A stretch of DNA of 64,000 nt from contig JAIXOU010000134.1 in the NCBI GenBank assembly GCA_027486585.1, forward strand, positions 62,001 to 126,000. Reading direction: 5' to 3'. Positions within the stretch are counted from its first letter, which is position 1; the number at the start of each line of letters is the position of its first letter. The translations under genes were made by a program, and so were the position numbers. Shown in pieces: positions 24,131-32,026 of this stretch. Source of the stretch: Verrucomicrobiaceae bacterium (GTDB lineage Bacteria; Verrucomicrobiota; Verrucomicrobiia; Verrucomicrobiales; Verrucomicrobiaceae). The notes below the pieces were generated by a model. It saw only the letters and a list, made by a program, of their open reading frames with translations, did no database searches and was not told the origin of the DNA.

Positions 24131-24370
24131 TCAGTCGCGGTAGGTCTTGGTGAAGGTGCTACTCCGGCCATTGCTATAAAAGCTGCGGTAGGTGACCACC
24201 CGCATTTCGTAGGCGTATCGGCGGCCACAGTGGTCCGTGGCCCAGTGGCATTCCGTGCGGCTGTGCAACACGCAGGTGTGGGTGATGTAGGGACGGCAGT
24301 AGTCTGCCTTGGCAGACGGAGTGGCGGTGACGGTAATAAGGGCGAGGGAGAGAATGGCGATGGTTTTCAT
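24131..24370 (-). CDS. Small Cys-rich secreted protein B
   Basis: A 79-residue precursor with signal peptide MKTIAILSLALITVTATPSAKA and four Cys in the mature part (DYC, HTC, TEC, DHCG). It is a paralogue of the protein at 20200, with the same spacing of the last two Cys and the same C-terminal TK...R pattern. The start is the ATG at 24370. It lies 103 bp upstream of the OmpA-like gene on the same strand. Confidence 0.7.
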   Translation of the reverse strand: MKTIAILSLALITVTATPSAKADYCRPYITHTCVLHSRTECHWATDHCGRRYAYEMRVVTYRSFYSNGRSSTFTKTYRD

Positions 24371-24473
24371 GGCGATGTTTTTTGGATGCTTGTTTCTGTG
24401 TTTGGGTTTCACGCATCAGCGTGTTCACAGAGGCCTATCGCCAGGGGCCGAAGTTTGATTGTGGGAATGTGAA
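24371..24473 (-). promoter_or_regulatory. Conserved leader B with small hairpin
   Basis: This is the counterpart of 20473-20574: the same hairpin CACGC-ATCA-GCGTG (24410-24423), the same GTGTTCACAGAGGCC and the same GAAGTTTGATTGTG. The alignment runs from the start codon to about 100 bases upstream. Confidence 0.6.
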
Positions 24474-24570
24474 AAACTCTTCCTCCCAGAATGCGGACTG
24501 CAATTTCTCGTGCGTTAACGCCGCCAAATTTGCTATTCAGAGCAACGACTGATTAAAGCCAATAAGCTGC

Positions 24571-26691
24571 TTAATTCTTTAATCCCAACTGATTCAAAGT
24601 CTCATCGCTCAACTCTCCAGACGCCTCCAATCCTTGGGATTTTTGATAATTAATTAGAGCTTGCCGAGTGCCTTTACCCATCACGCCGTCTATTTCGCCA
24701 TCGTAGAATCCTGTAAAAGACAGAACGCGCTGAACTTTAAACAAAAGGCTTTCTTGATCTGCTACTGCTATAGAATTATTGCCTGATTTGTTTAAATTAT
24801 GACCTGCTGCGACTGTTGCGAGTTTGAAATTTTGAATAGCATCAGCTATTGCGATAGAAAGCGCTTCATCAAAAGTAGGCGAATGAATTAGCTTAGATTC
24901 ATTTTGATTCGATAGATAACCACCTCTGAAAATGAAGGCAGGGCAGTTGAGACCAGTTAAAACCGGATGTCGAGACCGACGTAAACCCAAGTCAACGAAT
25001 TTAAACCGTGAAATTACCATGGCATGAACTGCAGTTGCAAAGCCCACGTTACAAGCATCCCACTTGTTACCTGCACATTTCATATCTTCAACCGCCTCAT
25101 CATAGTCCGATGTAGCACCAAGAGGAGTTAGAGCTAGAGATTCGATCCCACTTTTTGTGCTATCGCCAGACTCCTGATAAGTCAGTCTGATATACACCGC
25201 AGGTGTTAATGAATTCGCGATTTGGATTCGCTTGGCTAAAGAAACATCTTCACCCTCGTGCCGCGTCAAAACTGCGTCAAAACCTCGCGCGCTTAATTGT
25301 CCTTTGATGGCAAGGGCCAGTTTCAAAGTAAGCTCATCATAACTTGCAGGTTCTCCATCTCCTCCGCCTGCAGGATCAATGATGACTCGTTTGAAGTCGG
25401 CACTTGGGTGAATGTAACTAGGGCGCAACACAGGATCAACCAACTTAGCCAAGTCCAATCTTGAAAGATAAGCCATTTTTTTCTTCTCAAGAATGGGCAA
25501 AGAAGTCGAAAAATTGATATTATTGATAACTATATCTTTTGTGCCTGCAGTTAGGTCAATAAAGACGTTGTTAGAAGCTAATCTGTGAACTTTGCCACCA
25601 ACACCCATACCCCTAAATCTATAGAATTTAAAAAGATCAAGCAAAGGAACATAGTCATAACCATTTATTAATTCGGCTTTCCATCCGTTGAAATTGCCTT
25701 CCTCAATGTCTTGCCAAGTCATTTCAGGTTTGGTCCGATCATAACTGGAGGTCGAAGCATCTTCAACCTTCGATGCATTTTGAGTCATGCCAGCCGCTAA
25801 CTCACTCGCCCCGTAATCGGTCTTAATTTGATCCATTGCTGGAGTTGCAATGTTAAGCGCCGCTGGGCTACTGCGGAAGGTAATTTGGCGAATGGCGCTA
25901 GCAGCACCGCTGTAGATGACATAGGGCACCTGGCGCTTGCCAGTGCGGGTCTCGGTGATCTCGGCGGCAGCCTCCACGAGGTCGCGCAGATTCCCCGAAC
26001 CAGTGGCGAGCTGTTCAGTAAGAAATTTGGTGAAGGGGCTGTTTTCATCGGACTCACTGAGGAAAGCTGCAGCCTTCCTCCCAGGACTGGCGGCAAAGGC
26101 GATAAGTGTGGCGTCTGGGACCACGGCCTTGCCCAAGGCGGCCTTCACACGCTCGTCGATGTCGCCAAAATTCTTGGTGCTGGCTGCTAGTGCGGCGGTG
26201 GCCTTCGGTGCGCCGCTGCGGCAGCAGTCCAGAAAAACGGCACGCGCGGTAACCGGCGTATTTTTCAAGGCGGTCAGGACGCTGCTAAGAGAAATGGCAC
26301 GGGTGTCCAGGTAGTTCACATCCGGGATGCTGGCATCCACGGGCAGCAAAAAGGTATCCTCACTCACATAACCGTCGGGCTGACCATCCATCCCATGACC
26401 TGAGTAAAAGACTAGCGCCAGCTTGGCCCCCTGGGCGCGGACTTTCAGTGCATTCAGAGCGATCTGGATGTCCTCTTTGGTAGCATCAATGAGCAGCTTC
26501 ACATCCGCTCCACCTGGCAGTGCTTCCAGGGTGCGCTTCATGAGATGAGCGTCATTCACCGGGGTATCTAATTTATCTTCTTCACGCTGGTATTCATTAT
26601 TCCCAATGACCAAGGCCACAATATCAGCCGCCATGATCTGGCCTGTAGAACACACTAGGTAAAGGAAAAAAAGACGAAGGAAAAACTTCAC
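24571..26691 (-). CDS. Secreted caspase-like protein with degenerate amidase and PG-binding domains
   Basis: A 706-residue exported protein. Signal peptide about 1-21; caspase-like domain about 22-272 with His99 (FYSGHGMD) and Cys157 (FLDCCRSG). Residues about 340-425 resemble a copper-amine-oxidase-N-like beta domain (YVPLLDLFKFY). Residues 434-623 have the layout of an N-acetylmuramoyl-L-alanine amidase (Amidase_3). The zinc site is mostly lost: the usual DPGHGG reads DPAGGG (439-444), and the SIHxN region reads YIRLT. A PG_binding_1-like domain closes the protein (648-704). It starts 2 bases after the anti-sigma-like gene, so it belongs to the sigma-factor operon. Confidence 0.85.
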   Translation of the reverse strand: MKFFLRLFFLYLVCSTGQIMAADIVALVIGNNEYQREEDKLDTPVNDAHLMKRTLEALPGGADVKLLIDATKEDIQIALNALKVRAQGAKLALVFYSGHGMDGQPDGYVSEDTFLLPVDASIPDVNYLDTRAISLSSVLTALKNTPVTARAVFLDCCRSGAPKATAALAASTKNFGDIDERVKAALGKAVVPDATLIAFAASPGRKAAAFLSESDENSPFTKFLTEQLATGSGNLRDLVEAAAEITETRTGKRQVPYVIYSGAASAIRQITFRSSPAALNIATPAMDQIKTDYGASELAAGMTQNASKVEDASTSSYDRTKPEMTWQDIEEGNFNGWKAELINGYDYVPLLDLFKFYRFRGMGVGGKVHRLASNNVFIDLTAGTKDIVINNINFSTSLPILEKKKMAYLSRLDLAKLVDPVLRPSYIHPSADFKRVIIDPAGGGDGEPASYDELTLKLALAIKGQLSARGFDAVLTRHEGEDVSLAKRIQIANSLTPAVYIRLTYQESGDSTKSGIESLALTPLGATSDYDEAVEDMKCAGNKWDACNVGFATAVHAMVISRFKFVDLGLRRSRHPVLTGLNCPAFIFRGGYLSNQNESKLIHSPTFDEALSIAIADAIQNFKLATVAAGHNLNKSGNNSIAVADQESLLFKVQRVLSFTGFYDGEIDGVMGKGTRQALINYQKSQGLEASGELSDETLNQLGLKN

Positions 26692-26693
26692 AA

Positions 26694-27278
26694 TTAAGGT
26701 GCGGTTTTGACTTTAAAGGGAATAGGAACTCCGGCCATGCGCCCGGTATCTGCAAGACAGACGAGAACGCGGTAATCTGTGCCGGGCTGGAGGGTTGGAG
26801 TTGCTACTCCCTTTCCAGGCTTGAAGGAAATAAAATCGACAGGAGAGGTGACACGCTCAGCTTTAAACAAAGTGGGAGCAGCGACGGCGTCGCGGAAATC
26901 ACCCTCTTTTGGGAGAATCCAAACATCGTATTTCTGCCCAGGTTCGTCCTTACTGGTCCAAGCGATGGTCGGGCGGGTATCGGTGATCTCGTCGCCAGGA
27001 GAGGTGACGACGACGCGTGCGGTCGGCGTCGTGGTTGGAATGAGCAGCAAGGTGACTGCGGCCAATAGTGCAAGTACGGCAGCCAAGCGCATAAAGCCGG
27101 AATGCCTTACGACGAAGGATGAACGAAGTGTTCGCTGGTGGGCCTGAAGGGCTCTAATCCGTACCTCCTCCAGATCAAACAGGATACGATCCGGCACTTT
27201 CATGTCGCCAGTGAGCGGGCGCTCCTCAAAGGCACGAATCAGGTCGGCGTTTTCACGAAATGGGTCAGGCTCAGTCAT
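26694..27278 (-). CDS. Membrane partner of the ECF sigma factor (anti-sigma-like)
   Basis: A 194-residue single-pass membrane protein. A cytoplasmic N-terminus of about 60 residues precedes one transmembrane helix (about 62-81, MRLAAVLALLAAVTLLLIP). The outer part is a fibronectin-III-like beta domain (TRPTIAWTSKDEPGQKYDVWILP ... LQPGTDYRVLVCL). Its start overlaps the sigma factor stop by 4 bp (ATGA). That position and topology are those of an anti-sigma factor, but no zinc-finger HxxxCxxC motif is visible, so the role is inferred from context. Confidence 0.6.
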   Translation of the reverse strand: MTEPDPFRENADLIRAFEERPLTGDMKVPDRILFDLEEVRIRALQAHQRTLRSSFVVRHSGFMRLAAVLALLAAVTLLLIPTTTPTARVVVTSPGDEITDTRPTIAWTSKDEPGQKYDVWILPKEGDFRDAVAAPTLFKAERVTSPVDFISFKPGKGVATPTLQPGTDYRVLVCLADTGRMAGVPIPFKVKTAP

Positions 27279-27841
27279 GACAGATCTCCCTCCAGTCGGG
27301 TAAGTCGCTCCCGCAGGGTGCGAAGGCCTTTGGCAAAATAGGTAAGCAAGGTATTGCGGTTGATACCTCTGCGCTGAGCGATTTCATCGGTGCTCCAACC
27401 TTCGATAAAGCGATCGCGAAAGACCTGAGGCACCGGTGGGTCTGGCTGGAGGCAGTCCACCTCGGGCAGCAGCTCGTCCAAACGGAAGCGCTGATCAGGC
27501 GCAAAGTCCTGTGGTGCTTCTGGCAGCTCTTCCACAGCATCCTCTCGGCTCCTCTCACGTGAGCGGAAGAAGTCGGTGATGCGTTGGCGGACGATGTGGC
27601 GGGTCATGCTCAGGCAATCGTCCCAGGTGCTGATTTGATTGAAGCTTTCGCCTTTTTTCTCCACCAGCCCCCTGATGAGCTGCTGGATGGCGGTGCTGAC
27701 GAGGTCCTGCCGATCCTGCTCAAAGCGCTCCCCTGCCAGTCGCAATTTAGCGATCATCATGCCTGCCTCCCACAGAAGCGGATAGGCGGACGACCATGCA
27801 TGGCTGTCCCCTTGATTCAGGGCATGAATGTGAATGCTCAT
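27275..27841 (-). CDS. ECF-type RNA polymerase sigma factor
   Basis: A 188-residue sigma factor. The N-terminal half contains a region-2-like helix set (QDLVSTAIQQLIRGL ... SMTRHIVRQRITDFFRSRERSRED). The C-terminal region-4 helix-turn-helix is clear (VFRDRFIEGWSTDEIAQRRGINRNTLLTYFAKGLRTLRERL). It heads an operon with the membrane partner (4-bp overlap) and the caspase-amidase gene (2-bp gap), and it probably controls them and perhaps the modules further downstream. Confidence 0.8.
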   Translation of the reverse strand: MSIHIHALNQGDSHAWSSAYPLLWEAGMMIAKLRLAGERFEQDRQDLVSTAIQQLIRGLVEKKGESFNQISTWDDCLSMTRHIVRQRITDFFRSRERSREDAVEELPEAPQDFAPDQRFRLDELLPEVDCLQPDPPVPQVFRDRFIEGWSTDEIAQRRGINRNTLLTYFAKGLRTLRERLTRLEGDLS

Positions 27842-27937
27842 TCGGGATGGTAAAATGATTTACATGCCTAACATCCAGCGTGCCAACCCGCAAACATCGA
27901 TTTTTAGGTTTCTACGTATGGCAGACGCAAGCGTGTC

Positions 27938-28081
27938 TCAAGCACAAAACCCAATCCTCCTCCGCCTCTTGGCCTTTTCCTCCGAGTACACTGCCTTTGT
28001 AATCTCTCGCTCCAAGAAGGCCTGCGTGATCTGCCACGGCTCGGGGCTCGGGTCTTTGCTGCCCGCCTGAATCGCGTTCAT
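27938..28081 (-). CDS. Small basic protein, 47 residues
   Basis: The ATG at 28081 is preceded by a strong AAGGAG sequence with 6-base spacing and opens a 47-codon frame ending at 27938. The product has an EPWQITQAFLERE segment and a basic end (EEKAKRRRRIGF). It lies about 97 bp upstream of the sigma factor on the same strand, so it may be the first gene of that operon. The TQAF segment echoes the upstream frame at 28084-28266. I do not recognise the family. Confidence 0.5.
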   Translation of the reverse strand: MNAIQAGSKDPSPEPWQITQAFLEREITKAVYSEEKAKRRRRIGFCA

Positions 28082-28083
28082 GC

Positions 28084-28266
28084 TCACTCCTTCTCTTGAT
28101 GCACGATCAGCCAAATGAACTTTGACTCAGCGCGTGGATACGGTTCATTGAGTGCATGAAATTGGGGTTGCGCATCGCCGCCGTGCTGGCCATTGCGAAG
28201 TAGCCTGCAACGGTGAAAGATTAGGCAGTGAAAGCGCGAGCCTTTGTCGAAGAATGCCTGCGTCAC
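28084..28266 (-). pseudogene. Open frame or remnant with TQAF motif
   Basis: The minus strand has a 60-codon frame from a GTG at 28266 to a TGA at 28084, ending 2 bases before the ATG of the small gene at 28081. It reads VTQAFFDKGSRFHC at its start and PRAESKFIWLIVHQEKE at its end. The first part resembles ITQAFLERE in the next gene. No ATG and no ribosome binding site precede it, so it may be a truncated relative rather than a working gene. Confidence 0.3.
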
Positions 28267-28325
28267 CTGATGCAGGGGCTCGCTCCGGCAATTAAAAAAA
28301 TATCACTCACCCCAATCCCTCGTTT

Positions 28326-29723
28326 ATGAACATCCCCAGCCGTCGCCACTTTCTTGGCAGTCTCACCGCCGCCTCCGGTTTGCTGGCGGCCCGATCACTA
28401 TCGGCAGCCGATGGCAGTGCTCCCCAGGGTTTTCTCGAAGCCGCCCGCGACCTGCCCGTCCATACAGATGCCGATGTCATCGTCTGCGGTGCGGGGCCTG
28501 CGGGAGTGACCGCTGCGATTACCGCTGCACGCGCCGGGGCGAAGGTGCGGCTGTTTGAGGTGCATGGAGCACTTGGTGGTGTGTGGACCTCCTCGCTGCT
28601 CGGCTACTTGCTCGATTTTGATAAACCGGGCTTCAACGTGGAACTCGTGCGCCGCCTACGGGAGCGCGATGCCATCAATGGCGGCGGCATGAATGGTCTC
28701 AGCTATCAGCCAGAAGAGATGAAACTGCTGCTGGAGGAACTTTGCAGCGCTGCGGGTGTCAAAGTGCAGCTCCACACCCGCGTCGCCGCCGCCTATCGCG
28801 AGGGGCGCTCGCTCACCACCATTGTCACTGAGTCGAAAAGTGGTCGTCAGGCATGGAAGGCGCCGGTTTTCATCGATACCACGGGCGATGGCGACCTCGG
28901 GGCGCAGGCGGGTTGTGAGTTCGAAATCGGCCGTGAAAAAGCCTGTCCCTGCCAGCCCATGACGATGTATGCCCTGCTCGTGGTGAAAGATGTGGCGCGG
29001 ATCGCCGACTGCCTGCACGGCACCGGCGATGGCGGTCGCCATGTTGGCCCGAAGGCCTTTCAAGAGACGCTGAAGCGAGCGGGCGTCACGCCGAGCTACG
29101 GCCACGCCTGCTTGTTCCCCATTCAGGGAAATCTTGTGCTGCTGATGGCGAACCACGAATACGGCATCAACGCCACCGATGCCGCGCAAGTCACCGAGGC
29201 AACTCTCCGCGCCCGAGGCGAGATTCATCAAATCGTGCGCGGCCTGCGCAAGCTCGGCGGCCCTTGGGACGGCGTGCAAGTCGCCGCCACGCCTGAACAA
29301 ATCGGCGTCCGCGATGGTCGTCGTATCAAGGGGCGCTACGTCATGACCAGTGAAGACCTTGTCCAAGGCTCTGTTCAGCCCGATGCCGTCGTCCGCGCCA
29401 CCTTCCCCGTGGACATCCATGCCCTCAGTGCCGAGGACAACAAAAAGGCCGCCTACCACAATGCCGGTGTGAAGACGAAACCCTACGACATCCCGCTTCG
29501 CGCACTCATCGCTCGCGATGTGGACGGACTCATGATGGCCGGCCGCTGCATCAGCGGTGACTTCATCGCTCACGCCAGTTATCGCGTCACAGGAAACGCC
29601 ACCGCCATGGGCGAAGCCGCCGGAGCCACCGCCGCTGTCGCCGCGAAAAACAAGACCGCGCCCCATGATGTGCCCTGGAGCGAGGTTCAGTCCGTGATCG
29701 CCAAGGTGCGTGAGCAAGCCTGA
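28326..29723 (+). CDS. Tat-exported FAD-dependent oxidoreductase
   Basis: A 465-residue flavoprotein with an N-terminal twin-arginine signal (SRRHFLGSL, Arg6-Arg7), so it should be exported folded. The FAD-binding GAGPAG (55-60) sits in DVIVCGAGPAGVTAAITAARAG. A GGVWTSSLLG segment follows, and the C-terminal part has GLMMAGRCISGDFIAHASYRVTGNATAMGEAAG, typical of FAD_oxidored (PF12831-type) proteins of planctomycetes and verrucomicrobia. The substrate is unknown; such proteins are often linked to polysaccharide breakdown. The exported protein gene at 29744 follows 20 bp downstream. Confidence 0.85.
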   Translation: MNIPSRRHFLGSLTAASGLLAARSLSAADGSAPQGFLEAARDLPVHTDADVIVCGAGPAGVTAAITAARAGAKVRLFEVHGALGGVWTSSLLGYLLDFDKPGFNVELVRRLRERDAINGGGMNGLSYQPEEMKLLLEELCSAAGVKVQLHTRVAAAYREGRSLTTIVTESKSGRQAWKAPVFIDTTGDGDLGAQAGCEFEIGREKACPCQPMTMYALLVVKDVARIADCLHGTGDGGRHVGPKAFQETLKRAGVTPSYGHACLFPIQGNLVLLMANHEYGINATDAAQVTEATLRARGEIHQIVRGLRKLGGPWDGVQVAATPEQIGVRDGRRIKGRYVMTSEDLVQGSVQPDAVVRATFPVDIHALSAEDNKKAAYHNAGVKTKPYDIPLRALIARDVDGLMMAGRCISGDFIAHASYRVTGNATAMGEAAGATAAVAAKNKTAPHDVPWSEVQSVIAKVREQA

Positions 29724-29743
29724 TTCCTCGACACAACACTGCC

Positions 29744-31015
29744 ATGAACCATTGCATTCTATTCAGCACGCTGCTGCTTTCTTCCCATGCCTTCCTGAAC
29801 GCCCAGGAGAACTCCCCAACCAACGACACTAGCACCTCGCCGACGCCCGCGTGGGAGCCGATCCGCCGCGTGCCGATGAGCGGTGGCTTGCGGGCCTTTT
29901 GGAATGTGGCGGGCGGTGACAACGCAACCAACTATCGCGAGGCCGCTGCGCATGGATTCGAGATGGTGGACCTTTTGAGCACCTACTCCGACTACCCCGG
30001 CAGGCAGAAGGAGAACATTCGAAAGACGCTCGATACCAACAAAACCAATCCCTGGCAGAAGCCCGATTTCTTCGAGCGCATCGTCAAACGCAACATCGAG
30101 AAGCGCGGCAACCAGAACGCCATTTTTGTCCACGACATCGAGTTCAGTTTCGAGGAGGACATCGACCAAGTGTGGGCAGATCCCGTGATCCGCGCCGCAT
30201 CAAAGGCCACGACTCGCGAGGAGTTCGCCGATGCCTACATGCGCGAGTGGGCCACTTGGTTCACACTGCCCTGCCAGTGGGCGAAGGAACGCTTTCCCGG
30301 CACTCCCATTGGCATCTACGGCCCGCAGCCGTTTCGTCGCGATTACTTCGGCATCTCCGGCAAATCGGCGCAGCAAATCGATGGCACACATCACAGCGAT
30401 GCAGAGCTGTGGCAGCACATCGATCCATTCGTCGATTACTACATTGCCAGCATCTACGTCTTCTACGACAAGCCTGACTCCATCTATTACATGGCGGCCA
30501 ATGTGGAGGAAAACATCGAGCGCACCCGCCGTTACGGCAGCAAACCTCTCTACGCCTACGAGTGGCTGCGTTATCATAGTTCTAACAAAAAACTCGCTGG
30601 CCAAGAAGTTGCCCCATGGCTCGCCGAAGCCATGGCCGTGCTGCCTTATTTCTGCGGCGCACGCGGACTCGCGCTCTGGGGCTCGGAGCCGAAGCGTCAG
30701 GGGCAATACTACCACACGCTTCCCGTCTTCATGACCAGCCTCGGCCGCATCTCTGACCTCTCCTCCAAGATCGCTGCCGCCGAACTCATGGCCGACGAAC
30801 CCGCGCACGTCCTCTGGAAAGCCAAGCGCCCCCTCATCCGCCGAATGCGCGTCAGCGCCGATGAATGGATCATCCTCGCCGTGAACCCCTGGCAAGCCGA
30901 AGACGCGACTTCCACCGTTGAGGTGCCCTTGGAGAAGAGCCGCATCACCGTTGAGCTGCGCGGACGCCATAGCGAAATGTTTCACTGCGAAGGCTCGAAC
31001 GTGAAACGGATGTGA
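29744..31015 (+). CDS. Secreted protein, possible glycoside-hydrolase-like barrel
   Basis: A 423-residue exported protein (signal peptide about 1-20). It is rich in aromatic residues and has spaced strand/helix segments such as GLRAFWNVAGG, AIFVHDIEFSFEED, GIYGPQPFRRDYFG, YYIASIYVFYDKPDS, LYAYEWLRYH and ARGLALWGSE. This resembles a TIM-barrel glycoside hydrolase with acidic residues in the HDIEFSFEED strand. I cannot name a family, so this is inference. It probably forms an operon with the FAD oxidoreductase at 28326. Confidence 0.55.
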   Translation: MNHCILFSTLLLSSHAFLNAQENSPTNDTSTSPTPAWEPIRRVPMSGGLRAFWNVAGGDNATNYREAAAHGFEMVDLLSTYSDYPGRQKENIRKTLDTNKTNPWQKPDFFERIVKRNIEKRGNQNAIFVHDIEFSFEEDIDQVWADPVIRAASKATTREEFADAYMREWATWFTLPCQWAKERFPGTPIGIYGPQPFRRDYFGISGKSAQQIDGTHHSDAELWQHIDPFVDYYIASIYVFYDKPDSIYYMAANVEENIERTRRYGSKPLYAYEWLRYHSSNKKLAGQEVAPWLAEAMAVLPYFCGARGLALWGSEPKRQGQYYHTLPVFMTSLGRISDLSSKIAAAELMADEPAHVLWKAKRPLIRRMRVSADEWIILAVNPWQAEDATSTVEVPLEKSRITVELRGRHSEMFHCEGSNVKRM

Positions 31016-31293
31016 TGGCGGTGATGCCCATCCATCAAGCGAATCCCTTTGTGAGGCGCTCATCAAAGGCACACCCATGCCTGGTGTTCCTGTAGCTGAA
31101 TGTCATGCCAGGAGCCGACTGGATACCCTAATTACACCGGGTGCGGTGACGCAGAGTTTTGGCTATGACAGTGACGAGCGCCTGAGCACATGGACGGATG
31201 TGTTTGGCAGCGGTGGCAACGACATGGTAAAGGATCAATAAGGAGTTTCGTAGCAAGCTCGGTTGCTTCATTCACTGCTGTAGAGGGTTTATT

Positions 31294-31392
31294 TTAACCG
31301 CTAATAGACACTTATTGACGCTAATTTCAGGGCTGAAAACAGAATATCCCGAGGGCTTTTATCAGCGTTTTTTAGCGTCCATTAGCGGTTAA
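31294..31392. mobile_element. MITE-like palindromic element, copy 1
   Basis: A 99-bp element bounded by near-perfect 19-bp inverted repeats, beginning TTAACCGCTAATAGAC and ending ATTAGCGGTTAA. It encodes nothing. The structure fits a small non-autonomous element of the MITE/REP kind. Confidence 0.6.
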
Positions 31393-31504
31393 GAAATCTG
31401 ATTGGCAGGTCACGATCAGCCAGTTTGATTACACCTGGAATAGCCGTCAGGAAATGGCCACTTGGTTGCTCGGTTGCTTCATTCACTGCTGTAGAGGGGT
31501 TATT

Positions 31505-31603
31505 TTAACCGCTAATAGACGCTTATTGACGCTAATTTCAGAGCTGAAAACAGAATTTCCCGAGGGCTTTTATCAGCGTTTTTTAGCGTCCATTAGCGGT
31601 TAA
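31505..31603. mobile_element. MITE-like palindromic element, copy 2
   Basis: The second copy of the 99-bp element, 211 bp downstream of the first. Its terminal repeats are TTAACCGCTAATAGACGCT and AGCGTCCATTAGCGGTTAA, with one mismatch. It was probably copied together with its flanks rather than inserted independently. Confidence 0.6.
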
Positions 31604-31882
31604 GAAATCTGATTAGCAGGTCACGATCAGCCAGTTTGATTACACCTGGAACAGCCGTCAGGAAATTGCCACTTGGTTGCGGAAGCTGGGCAGCACGGCG
31701 GACCATGAGACGAAGCACGATCTCGGTCATGATGCCGCGCATCAACTGGTCAGCGCCGCCTTAAAACAAACCAGTGACAGCGCCGTGGTGAAAGATGAGC
31801 GTTGGGGTAACGATTCGATTGGCAATCGGACGAGCGAGCATGATCTTAGCACCGGAGTGACCACGGACTACAGCCATAACAC

Positions 31883-31928
31883 CACGAACCAGCTCGTGAC
31901 CTAGAAGACCGACAGCAGCGGCCAAAAG
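31883..31928. repeat. 46-bp direct repeat, left copy
   Basis: A 46-bp sequence identical to 33025-33070, beginning CACGAACCAGCTCGTGACC and ending GCGGCCAAAAG. Both copies include the same RHS-derived stop codon. The two copies flank the toxin-antitoxin-like pair. Confidence 0.9.
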
Positions 31929-32026
31929 CCCTGGGTAAAGGGCATCTGGATGAGGCGGAACACGTCAATCTCGGCTCCGGCTCCTTAGTGGTGAAGGGAG
32001 AAAGCTTCAGTCTAGGATTGCGGCAG

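Larger units (their letters stand above)
31258..31680. repeat. 211-bp tandem duplication inside the RHS remnant
   Basis: Two copies, 31258-31468 and 31469-31680, are nearly identical (a handful of substitutions) and offset by exactly 211 bp. Each contains one MITE-like palindromic element plus the FDYTWNSRQE-coding part of the RHS gene. Confidence 0.9.
31100..32020 (+). pseudogene. Ruined RHS/YD-repeat gene
   Basis: Several pieces of an RHS-type protein can be read in broken frames: AVTQSFGYDSDERLSTWTDV (about 31137-31242), QFDYTWNSRQE (twice, at the ends of the 211-bp repeats), then DERWGNDSIGNRTSEHDL and NTTNQLVT ending at a TAG (about 31677-31904). Further codons read GHLDEAEHVNLGSGSLVV in another frame (about 31945-31995). 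Stops, frameshifts and the MITE-like insertions make it non-functional. Confidence 0.7.

Noticed and set aside
28656-29717. A 353-codon minus-strand frame
   Set aside because: It is the antisense of the FAD oxidoreductase; no motif and His/Gly-rich composition typical of shadows.
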